A stretch of 64,000 nt of DNA from Siphonodentalium dalli (GCA_032622095.1 CP136066.1:63518609-63582608); one strand, 5' to 3'; shown: positions 21,073-32,960, counted from the stretch's first letter. Program-made: numbers and translations. Notes: a model not told the origin generated them from the letters alone.

Positions 21073-22427
21073 ATGGTAATTGAAGCTACTTCGAAGCGCC
21101 CGTGCGATTTGTCTGTTGTGAGTTGCGTGTGCCTAACAATGGGGTAATCATTGAACTATTCATTCGCCAGCCTTGGGAATCGGTGTGCTTTGCCAAAAAT
21201 CAGGGAACGATTGCAACAATGGGATTGTGCTCTAAGGATGGATTATCGTTTATATGACTTCACATTAACAAATTCAAAACGACACAACTGCAACAATCTC
21301 AAGTTTATCGAAAAATATAAGAAACAAAACATGTATTTTCAGCGCTTTATCAACGAATTTGTTCGGAAATCTTCTGGGAATGTATGACGGGAGCTACAGT
21401 GGAACAACATTAAATCCCTGTGCCAATGCATTCTCTTATAAATGATAGTCGACCATAGGTGGCCTCGCATATATAAGAGAATGCATTGGCCTAACAATTT
21501 GTTATAATTTTTTTTATCGATATTTCTCACATTAAAAAATTGTATCATTTTTATATTTTTTTATTACATTCTGTAACAATTTGTTATAATTTTTTTTATC
21601 AATTTTTCTCACATTAAAAAATTGTATCATTTTTATCATTTTTGTCTTACATTTTTTAACAATTTTATCATTTTTATTATCTGTTTTCATTTTTTATCAT
21701 TATTTCTTACATTCTTTAACAATTTTTTATCATTTTTATCATTTCGTGCCCCTGTGGCCTCATGGTAATTGACGCTACTTCGAAGCGCCCGTGCGATTTG
21801 TCTGTTGTGAGTTGCGTGTGCCTAACAATGGGGTAATCATTGAACTATTCATTCGCCAGCCTTGGGAATCGGTATGTTTTGCCAAAAATCAGGGAACGAT
21901 TGCAGCAATGGGATTGTGCTCTAAGGATGGATTATCGTTTATATGACTTCACATTAACAAATTCAAAACGACACAAATGCAACAATCTCAAGTTTATCGA
22001 AAAATATAAGAAACAAAACATGTATTTTCAGCGCTTTATCGACGAATTTGTTCGGAAATCTTCTGGGAATGTATGACGGGAGCTACAGTGGAACAACATT
22101 AAATCCCTGTGCCAATGCATTCTCTTATAAATGATAGTCGACCATAGGTGGCCTCGCATATATAAGAGAATGCATTGGCCTAACAATTTGTTATAAATTT
22201 TTTTATCGATATTTCTCACATTAAAAAATTGTATCATTTTTATATTTTTTTATTACATTCTGTAACAATTTGTTATAATTTTTTTTATCAATTTTTCTCA
22301 CATTAAAAAATTGTATCATTTTTATCATTTTTGTCTTACATTCTTTAACAATTTTATCATTTTTATTATCTGTTTTCATTTTTTATCATTATTTCTTACA
22401 TTCTTTAACAATTTTTTATCATTTTTT
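21073..22427. repeat. Tandem duplication of a 689-bp unit
   Basis: Copy 1 is 21073-21761 and copy 2 is 21762 to about 22427. They differ at only a handful of positions, so the duplication is recent. Each copy holds an inverted pair GCCAATGCATTCTCTTATA (21422-21440 with 21472-21490; 22111-22129 with 22161-22179) and a T-rich tail of ATCATTTTT/ACATTCTTT modules. A 78-codon frame is open in both, but the differences are mostly amino-acid changing, which argues against a conserved protein. Confidence 0.95.
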
Positions 22428-22467
22428 CTTTCATTCTTTAACAATTATAAAAATATAGATATATTTG

Positions 22468-22552
22468 TTAGGCCAATGCATATAAGAGAATGCATTGGCA
22501 CAGGGTATTTTCAGCACTATATCGACGAATTTGTTCGGAAATCTCCCATGTA
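22468..22552. repeat. Partial, rearranged third copy of the 689-bp unit
   Basis: It contains the hairpin pair with almost no loop (GGCCAATGCATATAAGAGAA then TGCATTGGC), followed by GTATTTTCAGCACTATATCG and ACGAATTTGTTCGGAAATCT from the unit. Order and spacing differ from the full copies. Confidence 0.8.
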
Positions 22553-22639
22553 AGTTTGTTTTGAGATTTCACTTAATACCAAATTAGGTATACTGAATTT
22601 TAGGAAATCGAAATAGTCATATCCGTTTAAGAATTCAAG

Positions 22640-22945
22640 ATCTCCCCAACCCGTGACTGAAAGAATTTTTTCTCGGAAGAAGTTAATTTCTTGCCGTGTC
22701 ATGACTATGTAAAGCAAAATAAGCAATACAACTATAAGAGGACTTTTTCATGTAGGTGCTGGGTGGGGATATCCTGGCCTGGACATCTCCCCCACACCAA
22801 ACCCTGACTCAAGCAACTTTTTCTCGGAAGAATTTAATTTCTCGCCGATTCATGGCATGCCCATATAAAGCATAAACAAGCAATGAAACAATAAGATGAT
22901 TTTTTTTTCATGTAGGTGCTGGTGGGGAGGGGGTTGGAGGGACAT
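22640..22945. repeat. Two diverged ~152-bp repeat units
   Basis: TTTTTCTCGGAAGAA at about 22666 recurs near 22818, and TTTTTCATGTAGGTGCTG appears at the end of both units. There is moderate divergence and no coding potential. Confidence 0.7.
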
Positions 22946-23154
22946 ATCCAGTCCTGGATACTTGACAAAAAATTAAATAAAACAAAATAAATCAAATCAC
23001 GTTTCTGGCCATTTCAGATCAAACTATCAAATGTGAGAAAAACATGCCGCTTGGAAGTAAAACGAGGCCGGTCATGATCGGTAAATGTTTAGCCCATACC
23101 TTAGCGATAGTAAATAGCTATTTTTAGCTTGGACACTAAAATCCACAACATTCA

Positions 23155-23580
23155 ATGTTAATCTTCAAAGATTACAACAATTTTTTTCTTTTTCAAAAGG
23201 GCCTTAACTCCATTAAAAATTTGTATTTGTATTTTGCCAATAAATTATCTATCTATCTATCTATTGGGCTTAGAATCTCACATACCAAATTTGGTTTCGA
23301 TCAGATAATTTTTTGTGTAGTTATTGCAGCATGCGTGAATTCTAAGTTGAAAAAGGGCCATAACTCCGTAAAAAAAACTGTTTGAACCCATTTTCGAACT
23401 CAATCGGTATTTTGGAATGAGAAACACATATACAAAATTTGGTTCTGATCGAATAAAAAGTTTGAGTTTTCGCACCATGCGTAAAGTGTCTGGACAGATC
23501 GACGGACGAACGACAAGTGGTCAATCCGGACATCGACACTATGTGTACCATACTATGGTGTGGGTACACATAAAAATAAA
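23155..23580. repeat. LINE-like tail with ATCT microsatellite and AAGGGCCATAACTCC-type repeat
   Basis: TTTGCCAATAAATTATCTAT followed by ATCT repeats (about 23236-23270) looks like a LINE 3' tail. AGGGCCTTAACTCC near 23196 and AGGGCCATAACTCC near 23351 belong to a dispersed repeat type that I associate with mollusc genomes from general knowledge. Confidence 0.45.
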
Positions 23581-23879
23581 AATAAATTAATCAATCGATA
23601 GTGGCAAAGAGTGTGTCAAAATTATCCAATAAACACTGAGATAGATCAGATGAAATGAATATCTGTTACAGTATCAGGAATGTTGAGAAGGATTAATTTT
23701 TAACTACCAAAATCCATGCAAGTCAACAAGGAGAAACCTGGCGGTATAATAGAATGATTAAATGCAAAATATAAACGAGAAGCTGATCATCTCTTGGCGA
23801 TAATAGCTATGAATGGAATCATAATCTAGAGTATATTGAGCATTATGTACTAATGAAGTGCATATATAGACAAATATAC

Positions 23880-24536
23880 ATAACTAGCTGGTGGACCCGA
23901 CTTCGTCCGGGCTGTTTCCCCTCTGCTTTTCGGCGAATTGCACGATTTGACCTTGAATTGACCATTTTGAAGGTCAAGGTCAGGTCTGGGTCACGATTTG
24001 ACCCGTCCAAAACACTCCCCGGACAAAAGTACCCGACAAAAGAACCCGTCGAAATACATCCGGTTTTACCCGAATTGACCTTGAATTGACCATTCTGAAG
24101 GTCAAGGTCACGTCGGGGTAACGATTTGACCCGTCCAAACACTCCGTGGACAAAAGTAACCATAGGTATCAAATTTCGTCGAAATCTGTCCGTTTTACCT
24201 GATTTGACCTTGAATTGACCTTTTTGAAGGTTAAGGTCAGGTAGGGGTAACGATTTGACCCGTCCAAAAGACTGTCCGTCCAAAAGTAACTCTAGGTATC
24301 AAATTTCGTCGAAATCCGTCCGTTTTACCCGATTTGACCTTGAATTGACCTTTTTGAAGGTCAAGGTCAGGTCGGGGTCACGATTTGACCCGTCCAAAAC
24401 CATCCCTGGAAACAATTACACCTATGTATCAAATTTCGTCAAAATTTGTCGGGCAGTTTTCCCGGCCATAGCTAACAGACAGACAGACAAACAAACAAAC
24501 AGACAGACAAACAGAAGTCCCAAAATATATATTAGA
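23880..24536. mobile_element. Repeat element with four ~128-bp internal units and RTE-like tail
   Basis: It opens ACTAGCTGGTGGACCCGACT and ends in CAGACAGACAAACAGAAGTC plus AAAATATATATTAG. Inside, GATTTGACCTTGAATTGACC (or a one-base variant) recurs at about 23944, 24071, 24201 and 24331, giving units of 127-130 bases. Phrases such as ATCAAATTTCGTCGAAATC resemble the 3' tails of RTE-type LINEs and their SINEs. Confidence 0.65.
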
Positions 24537-25220
24537 CTAGAAGGTGACCCGACTTCGTCCGGGCTATTCAAAAACCAAATTTCAAGTCGATTGCTCCACC
24601 CGTTTCCTAGATCTGGTCTGCGCATGCGCGAAGCTGGTGTCGCACGTGCTCGGCGACCCGATAAAATTCGTATCCGGGGCAAGATACATTCACATACCAA
24701 ATTTCAAGTCGATAGCTACACCCGTTTCCGAGATATATAGCCCAATGTCATTTGCGGATACCTCGGCCGGTGATGAGTTAACGCGACACAGTCAAATGCA
24801 TCGGCAGGGTGAGAGTTAACGTAATCTAACTTTATGACCTCTGACGACGTCATAGAAATTACGCATTGATTTTATCCCGATAAAAGCATCGGACCACTTG
24901 TACCTAATAATTGAGGCAGATAACTAAAACGGATACATACATATTATATATCGTTGGAAAGAGGACACGCCACAGATTCTAACCGTGCAAATTATATGAC
25001 TGGCAATTTATTATTCGCGCTATATCGAATCGATTTGTGAGCACCGAACTGAAATATATTAGCGCAAAAACGGCGTAAAAACAGATTTGACCTCCGCACG
25101 TGAAAAGTTGACCTCGCACGGACAAATAAATATGCCTATGTTCGTCTCCGGCCGAAAACACATCCAAATACCAAATTTCATCGAAATTGGCTTAGTCGTT
25201 TTCGAGTCCATCGATTTCAA

Positions 25221-25259
<39 letters not shown>

Positions 25260-25291
25260 AACACACAGATCTTTCAAAATATATAATAGAT
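24537..25291. mobile_element. Second, related repeat element adjoining the first
   Basis: It starts TAGAAGGTGACCCGACTTCG, nearly the same opening as the element at 23880, directly after the first element's end. It ends with CAAACAAACACACAGATCTTT and AAAATATATAATAGATA. A CA microsatellite occupies about 25222-25253. The two elements lie head to tail, so this is a short array or a repeated insertion at a preferred site. Confidence 0.55.
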
Positions 25292-25460
25292 AACACAAAT
25301 TGTCAAATTATTTGAATTTTTGGGTCCTAGTGACAATTTTGCACTAGTAGTGTCACATTAACATTGGAATACCTTAGGACCCCTAACCTGGGATACGATA
25401 AGTAGCCGTCGATAAAATGGTTTCACACATAATAATGTTTTACAAGAGGTATTACTATGA

Positions 25461-27067
25461 GGCCCGTTCCAAACGACGGATTTTTGTCGACTCGAATCTA
25501 ATTGTATTAAATCCGTCGGTGATGCGTCTGCGGTCAATTTTGTTTCAGACGGACGCATCTTTGTCGCGTCGAATCTAATACATCGGTCGATTTATTTAAA
25601 GGTGCACTCCATGTTACCTTCACAAAATGGTCACGCGTAGATATAGAGGCCTATATATACCGGTATGTTATACATATATATACTAAAATACAGTATAAAT
25701 TATGTATAAATATATGCGCGATTGCAGCGCGAATATATGTGCATATGTATATGAGGATGTATATAGTACATATAGTTATATAATATAATATAATATAATA
25801 TAATATAATAGGCGCTACAAATAAATGTTAGATCGTGCAACCAATTGCCATATATGTGTATACCATGCATGTAAATACAGGTATACAAGAATTAGTATAA
25901 ATCAGAGACTACCACCCCTACCCTTATAATAAGGAATACCGGAATATATGAATTATTATAAATAAGAGGTTACCACCCCTATACCTTCATAATAAGTAAT
26001 GCCGGTATATATGAATTATTATAAATAAGATCAGTGGTACCACCCCTACCCCTTATAATGAGGAATACCGGAATATATTAATTATATATTATAAATCATA
26101 GGCTACCACCTATATATCCTTTATAATAAGGAATACCGGTATCTATGAATTATTATAAATCATAGGCTACCATCCCTACCCTTCATAATAAGTAATACCG
26201 GTTTATATGAATTATTATAAATCTGAGGCTACCACCCCTACCCCTTATAATAAGGAATACCGGTATTTATAAATTATTATAAATCATAGGCTACCAATCT
26301 GCCCCTTATAACAAGTAATATCAGAATATATGAATTATTATAAATAAGAGGTTACTACCCCTTTACCCCTCATAATAAGTAATATCGGTATATATGAATT
26401 ATTATAAATCAGTAGTACCACCTCTGCCCCTTATAATAAGTAATACCGCTAAATATTAATTATTATACATCAGAGACTACCACCCCTATTCCTTACCATA
26501 AGGAATATCGGTCTATATGAATTATTATAAATCAGTTGCTACAACCCCTACCCCTTATACCGGTATATATGGATTATTCTAAAACATTGATATATATCCA
26601 GTATAAGATGTGAGTCAGTGACATGCCATGTTCGTTGAGGAATCAAACTACCAAAATAATTACAATTTGCACAATGTTACCTAAGCAATGCTTATAGATC
26701 TTTCTGTATGACAAAGAGAGCGTGCGACAAATGGCGTCATGTGGGTATTTCCTCAGATAAGGGAAGCCCCCTCATTATTATACCATTATCATATCATTAT
26801 CATATCATTTGCATTCGTTCTTCGGCAACTTTCGGCTCTTCTCGTCACATGTATTAGATTCGAGTCGTCAAAAATCCGTCGTTTGAAACCAAGACGGATT
26901 TCAGACGCATCACCGACGAAGATTCGTCTGAATTGGACGGAGATTCGTCTGTGATGCGTCTGACACGGATCTAATTGTTTCAAACGTCGCATTTTTGACG
27001 CATTTAATACAATTGTGGGTCTGGTATTAGATTCGAGTCGACAAAAATCCGTCGTTTGGAACGGGCC
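25461..27067. mobile_element. TIR element with perfect 42-bp ends and a minisatellite core
   Basis: The first 42 bases (GGCCCGTTCCAAACGACGGA...) and the last 42 are exact inverse copies. TGA flanks both sides (25458-25460, 27068-27070), a possible 3-bp target duplication. Subterminal regions repeat GACGGA and GATGCGTC modules. No transposase is encoded; this is a non-autonomous DNA transposon. The superfamily is unknown. Confidence 0.8.
25890..26590. repeat. ~62-bp minisatellite, about 11 units, inside the TIR element
   Basis: The unit contains GAATTATTATAAATCATAGG, then CTACCACCCCTACCC, TTATAATAAGGAATACCGG and TATATAT. Units vary by substitutions and small indels. Confidence 0.9.
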
Positions 27068-27070
27068 TGA

Positions 27071-27944
27071 GGTACCAGTATATATGCAGTGGACGCTGTC
27101 AAACTAATTATTTATCTTGGCAGTAACATGACATTGTGCAAAACAAGCTGGGTATCCTAATGCTGCCTGTATAATGGTACAATTAATTCATTTTGAATTG
27201 AGGGTGAAGGAAGGAGAAGATTTCTCGATATTTTAGACCATCCTGGGCGCTTCGCGCCCTACTACAACCTCTGACAGGCTAGCCAATATTTAAGCTTAAT
27301 ATTGATAGGACTTGTTTACAGGGTGGGTGAGGAATTAAAGATGTAATATCTGAATACCTAGGCCCCTTCATACCATGTCAGATTAATCTTCCCGAGAAGA
27401 TGATTAAATGTCTCAGTAATATCATTGAAGAAATTTTAATTTTTTTATTTTAATTATTTGTTTTTAATAATACAAACAATCATAAATACACGATTACGAA
27501 ACAATCGCATTTATTTTCGAGCGATCCGTTTCTACAGTAGTTGAATAAACTATTACTTTTGGGTATAACGATATTGGAACACGAGGTGTAGATTTCCAGT
27601 TTTGCGCATGCGCATAATAATCTTTGAAACGCCATTTCAACCTTTGCTGGATTAGAATAATCTGGCATCATATATAAAGCACTTCAGCACTAACAAATGT
27701 AGAAGTTTTATTTACAATAGACGGTAGAACGTTCACCATCGACCATTCCGCAAAGTTGGGTGCCTTTGTCTCACAATTTTCGTGTCACATCAGTCACATA
27801 CGTATTTATTCGCCGTTTTAAAACCGGCTTTAAACCTTTGACTTTGTTTACGTTTTTCATATTCGGACTGTTACGCCCGGACCTGATCTATCAATCGATA
27901 TTTTCTGTCAACGTTATGTACCGGGGTAGTGCGCTATGGTCTTT
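27071..27944. other. No supported gene
   Basis: Short palindromic TGGGCGCTTCGCGCCC sits at about 27244-27259. The rest is AT-rich with no recognisable product. The end may include the start of the Ngaro-type 3' region. Confidence 0.35.
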
Positions 27945-28570
27945 GCTGACTCTGTCCGTGTTTTAGTTTGGGGCCACAGTTAAATTAGGCGTCTTGCCGA
28001 TTCTTTAATATCGTCTTCTGAGCCCAAAACAATTTTATTCAATGCCTTCTCTTTTTCAAGTGACTCTGGGTCTTTTGAAGTCAGAATGCTAAATGTAGGG
28101 GGATCCACCTGTGATTCCATGCAAATGAGGGATTGGGCCCAGGTTGCCGAATAACGCCCTCACATTGTGATATTACAGACCGGCGGAAATTCATTAGCTC
28201 AGCCAACCCAGACTGGTCCCTCAGTTGCAGCGGAAATTGGCGAGGCGGTTAGAGCGGGAACTTGATGTTAATTTAGTTTTTATAGGGCACACCATTCCCC
28301 GCACTGACATTATCTTGGTGCGCTCGCCAGTGGATCCTATCACATATAACATGAGAGTTTTGGAAGTAATACATATATTGTCAACATTTTTTTCACAACA
28401 ATCATCTCAACTTTCAGGCAGACATATCATAGTTTGGCAACATCGGTATTTGGGATAGAATTCAATCAGTACCTGTCTGATGGGGTACATCTCAATGATG
28501 TGGGGCTGCATTTCTTTTTCCGCTGTCTCCGGGTGCCATCCTTCACGGGGTCGGTCGCTATCGAAACCGA
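27945..28570 (+). pseudogene. SGNH hydrolase-like domain of a Ngaro/DIRS element
   Basis: Conserved blocks of an SGNH/esterase-like domain appear in order but in shifting frames. VRVLVWGHS (block I, His replacing the usual Asp) is followed by a TAA. Then come HIVILQTGGNSL (block III, GxN) and IIVWQHRYLG, and finally LSDGVHLNDVGLHFFFRCLR, carrying the D-x-x-H of block V. Such a domain is known as an accessory ORF near the 3' end of Ngaro retrotransposons. At least one stop and two frameshifts are visible. It lies upstream of the Gag remains, so it may belong to a preceding tandem copy. Confidence 0.7.
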
Positions 28571-28768
28571 CATATTTTCCATGAATAAACTACAGGTCGT
28601 GTCTGGGGACTCTGTTTCAATTCATTCGATCCTTTTACCTGCATTCCATGTATTTGTGCAATGCATTTTACGAACATTATTATGTTATACGGTGAACTAT
28701 TTATCTTTTAATCTACTCCCTTTGGGACCTATACCGAAAGCAACACGTTCACAGGGTAAATTTTTAAT

Positions 28769-29215
28769 GGCTATTCTGTTGCGATTGCCTTCATATCATG
28801 GTCGGCTTGTCGGCGATAGCAAGTTGCGATTTCCTAATTTATGACTGCCTTATACAGACGTTTAAACAACTTTGCTCATTGGCACAGCTATTTCCATTGG
28901 CTGAGCTAGCCTCTCACTCGTTCAATTGCTGTCAGCCTTCGCGCCACTCATTTTCGGGAATGTTTATCCCTATGGGAATGTGTATCCCTCCTTTGTGTGG
29001 CTATTCTGTTGCGATTGCCTTCCTATCAAGGTTGGCACATTGTTGATAACAATTTGCGATTTCCCTAATTTATGACACCTTACATATGTTTAAACCGACG
29101 TCATCATAGGCATAGCTATTTACATTTTAAGAGCTAGCCACTTACACTTGCTATCTGCCCATATCGCGCCACTCGTGTCGGGGAACGGTTATGATCCCTA
29201 CGTGCCTTTATGTTG
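28769..29215. repeat. Pair of ~230-bp direct repeats (Ngaro split-repeat type)
   Basis: GGCTATTCTGTTGCGATTGC begins both copies (28769 and 28999). Similarity continues through TTTGCGATTTCC, GAGCTAGCC and TCGCGCCACTC with increasing divergence. Split direct repeats near the ends are a feature of Ngaro-type retroelements. An AATAAA lies near 29471. Confidence 0.8.
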
Positions 29216-29861
29216 CTTTTGAATGAAACACACCCCTTTTGCCATATGGTGACTTAGAGTTCGCTTACAAACTCCATATCATGAGTCCCCAGACTTGGTT
29301 TGTAGACTGGAAAATACATATTGATACATGTTACTGTATGTACAAGTACAATTGCAATTGTGGAATGACTGTCAGTGTGTTTGATATGTGGATGTGTGGC
29401 ATATATTGGTATACATATACAAACTTCATAAAATACTTTATAGCTTTGGATTTCTCACACCTGCCTTTTAATAAACTTTGATTAGCTTCCGAGCTTTATT
29501 TCTGCTATTTAATCAATACAACTCGACAGGTTAAGGCTATCTGAACTACACATAGGTGTACCGTATAAATCCAGCTTGCCTCATATTACCAGCACACATC
29601 TACTGTTAAATTTATAATACTTAACCTTTTTTTTAACTTGTATATTGTAATTCGGTTAAGTCACGTGCTGGGCTAGCAACTATTGGTATGAATAATTATT
29701 GTCATTCAGACTACAGTACTACATTCTCGTATTCAATCTGGTCGAGCTCATTTCGAACATCTGCTCGTTTCCGAGCCGCTCTCACTTATGTTCATGGGAC
29801 ATTGATAGCTATTAATAGACAGGTGAGAGCTTCATCCCCCTATTTTCCATATACATGTAGC

Positions 29862-31285
29862 ATGGTCCACAAGTGTACACGGAAGAGTCCTCCACCAGAC
29901 CCTACTCGTCCAGTGCGCAAACGTGGACGTCCACGGAAAGAGCCAGCCGTTGTGGTCGACATTCAGCCCGCTTGATTTGACAGTGCATGCTCGGACTTCT
30001 ATACCTTTATCGTCGCCAGTGTCAACTCCATCCGTGTATACCTGTTCGGTACCTCACCAGCCATTCACTCTATCTGTACCTCCCAGAACCTCACCAGGCT
30101 TTCCTTCAATCGGACATAACTACCTGTGCAGTGCCACAACAAACGTTTACACAGGCGGACCCGGAGCGTGCGGATTTCTCGGACACCCTTCATGGGCTAG
30201 CTCGGCAGTGGGTCATCAACCACTCCCACTGATGGACTTTTTGGCAGCCAACTAGTGCTCTTCAATCCTCAGCTGTTTCTGCATTCCGCCAAGTGGTTAC
30301 TCAAACACTCTCAGTGCCGGTCGTTCATTGGATAGCATCCACTCCTGTTGACAGCACAGTTCCGATTACCGTGTCGGCCCACCATCTGGCATCTGCCGGG
30401 CCTCATCCAGGTCTGTCCGCTCAGCACCAACCTCGCCTCGTGGTGGACCAGCTTTCTTCAGACTGTCCTTATGACAAGCCAAGTCTATGCCATTTTTCCG
30501 GAGGTTGATACATGCAATACCCCTTTAATTGCAGAGCCTTATCTCAATGCAAACAGTTTTGTTTCATCCACCATTCCCCTAGAGGATATGGTGCCCCTCA
30601 GATTAAAAGAAAAAAATTGGACAGTTTTATCGAGTTTTCAGAACTCTTCCCCTCCAATCGTAATTATCAGGACTACAATGTACAAATAGCCGGATATAGC
30701 CAAACAGCCAAAATATTGGACAGTGGTCTGTGGCTTACGAGATTTTTAGGGCACTTTACTTGATGAAGTACGGTGATTCAACCAGTACCGTCGCCCGAAA
30801 TAAGCTAAAATATCAATCAAACATTCGTAACATTGCTACTGGAAAAGGTAATTGGTACTGGTATGACCGCGAATTCCGTCGCTTGCGCCACTCGCACAAA
30901 TTGGCATGGAACCAAATACACCACGAATTATGGTTTGAAGCCCGTTTTAGCACTAACTTAAACACATTGCATAAATCTAGTGCTCCACAGAAGCAGAATC
31001 AAATACAAACCAGACCTACTCTTCCAGAACATTTAACTGCTCTCACCATTACCACACAGTACTCCGCGGTTCCTGCGTCCGATTTCATAGTGGGCGCCCA
31101 TGTGGCAGCCAATGTCCGTACATCCACACTTGCCCTGCATGTCATACGAACCATGCTCTTCACACTTGTACCATTTAAAAAAACACAAATACTCAGTCCT
31201 ATCTGGCCAATGCCCACCCCAAGCCAGGGCGAAGCCAATCTGTATCCATATTAATCCAAGCAGTGTGATGGTCATGCGATTACCC
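29862..31285 (+). pseudogene. Ngaro/DIRS Gag-like ORF, decayed
   Basis: It starts with MVHKCTRKSPPPDPTRPVRK, which runs into RGRPRKEP, an AT-hook-like basic motif, then breaks. Further blocks in three frames are VPLRLKEKNWTVLSSF and FSELFPSNRNYQDYNVQIAG. The longest open part (30730-31254) reads AYEIFRALYLMKYGDS, IATGKGNWYWYDREFRRLRH and LAWNQIHHELWFEARF, characteristic of DIRS/Ngaro Gag. A zinc knuckle C-x2-C-x3-H-x4-C follows near 31130-31168 in another frame. Multiple stops and frameshifts make it non-functional. Confidence 0.8.
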
Positions 31286-31289
31286 CTAC

Positions 31290-32215
31290 CAAAGTTGAAC
31301 ATCTGAAAATATTGGTTATCCCATTGCCAAATTTAATTACCTTATCACCGGGTTTTCTCACGGATTTAGATTAGGTTATACCGGTCCTCCAGGAACACAA
31401 ATGTCACCTAACCTCCAGTCTGCCCTAGACCTACACACGGTTGTTGATGCAAAACTGGCCAACGAACTTCTTGCAGGTCGAGTTGCAGGGCCTTTTGACA
31501 CTCCACTTCTGCCACACTTTCGGGTTTCCCCATTAGGTTTGGTCCCGAAGAAAAAACCTGGGGAATATCGAATAAAACATCACCTTTCATTTCCGTCCAG
31601 TTCCTCCGCCAACGATGGCATTCCCACATGTAACTCAACAGTTCAATAAGCCACATTTTATGATGCTATCCGTCTTATAAAATCAGCAGGCAAGGGAAGT
31701 TTCTGCTCAATGACGGATGTTTAAAATGCGTTTAAGTGCATCGGGGTACATCACGAAGACCATAACCGCCTGGGTTTCCGTTGGCGTGACTAATTTTACT
31801 ATGACCGAACCCTCCCCATGGGGCCATCCAGTTCATGTTCAATATTTGAACGATTTAGCACAGCTCTCGAATGGGTAGCTGTCAATAAACTTGGTATCTC
31901 CATTGTAACCCATGTTTTGGATGACATATTCATAGTTCAGGCCACAGAAGAACTGTGCCGTAAATCATTGGAAAGTTTTTTGGGGATGTGCAAATACATA
32001 TGGCTCCAGACAAAACGTTCCAACCCAGTAAAGTTATGACTTTTTTGGGTGTTGAATTAGACACTGTTATAATGGAGGCCCGTTTCCGTTTGGACAAGAG
32101 TTTAGACTGTCGGACTCGCATACAGAACCTGTTAGGGGTGAAGAAACAACACTGCGGGAGCTTCAAAGTATAATAGGGGGTGCTAAATTTTGGTTGTGTA
32201 TTTTTAAGACTCCTC
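31290..32215 (+). pseudogene. Ngaro/DIRS reverse transcriptase, decayed
   Basis: RT blocks occur in order: VSPLGLVPKKKPGEYRIKHH, a GKGSFCSMTDV block with a stop, LPMGPSSSCSIFERFSTALE and HVLDDIFIVQA, where VLDD replaces YxDD. Then come MAPDKTFQPSKVMTFLGVEL and DTVIMEARF. These are hallmarks of DIRS-like RTs. Open segments are 31401-31649, 31818-32039 and 31988-32173, separated by frameshifts. Confidence 0.88.
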
Positions 32216-32579
32216 ATTAATTTGACCCTTCACATAACTAAGCCAATCATATGATCCGTCTGAATAAACAAACAAAAGCTGACCTACAGCTTTGGCTTAC
32301 ATTTTAACCAATTTCAATGACAGAACCTTTTTTTTAGATGAACGTTGGCTCAGTACCGACAACCTACAGTTGCACACAGATTCCGCTCCGATTGGTTTCG
32401 GCGCAATTTTCAAAGCTAAATGGTTCTATGGTGCTTTTCCATTAGAAACAGCCTACCAAAGTTCAAGTCTAGAGCTTTACCCTACTGTAGTAGCCCTTTC
32501 CATATGGGGACCAGACATAGGGAATAAAAGTATCATCTCATTAGCACCAGCCACATACAAACTATACAAGAAAGTCTGA
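32216..32579 (+). pseudogene. Ngaro/DIRS RNase H region
   Basis: It follows the RT and reads FFLDERWLSTDNLQLHTDSA, PIGFGAIFKAKWFYGAFP and SSLELYPTVVALSIWG. The Asp in HTDSA and the Glu in LELYP fit RNase H active-site positions. The main block is open from 32292 to 32579. Confidence 0.85.
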
Positions 32580-32960
32580 GGCTTATATCAATCATATTGT
32601 TATGAACTCAACGCCAATGCCACACTGCCTATCAGCCTAAATAGCATATCGCAATTTGTAGCATATCTGTTTAATCATAGTTATGGTCACAAATCTGTAC
32701 AAACATTTTGATCAGCCTTAGCCTGTTATCATAAATCAAGAGGATTCCCAGACCCCACCTCCCATTTCTTGATAAAGACAACCCTGATGGGAATATGCCC
32801 ACTTAAGCCATCTTCGGACGTGCGTTTGCCAATAAATCGCAATTTATTGACCCGATTTATTGACGCGTTAACTTGCTGTTGTTTGGACTAGTCTCTTACC
32901 TTATTGTTTCGGTGTATTTTCTCATTGGCTTTTTGGTGGGGCGGGACATCTTTGTCACCG
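32580..32960 (+). pseudogene. Tyrosine recombinase N-terminal half (Ngaro/DIRS)
   Basis: Blocks ATLPISLNSISQFVAYLFNH, SALACYHKSRGFPDPTSHFL and DVRLPINRNLLTRFIDALTC match the core-binding part of DIRS-type tyrosine recombinases, with two or more stops. The catalytic R-H-R-Y half is not recognisable; the similarity fades after about 32960. The enzyme would integrate circular cDNA. Confidence 0.75.

Noticed and set aside
24422-24819. Overlapping frames of 91-161 codons near 24255-24819
   Set aside because: They run through non-coding repeat units on both strands.
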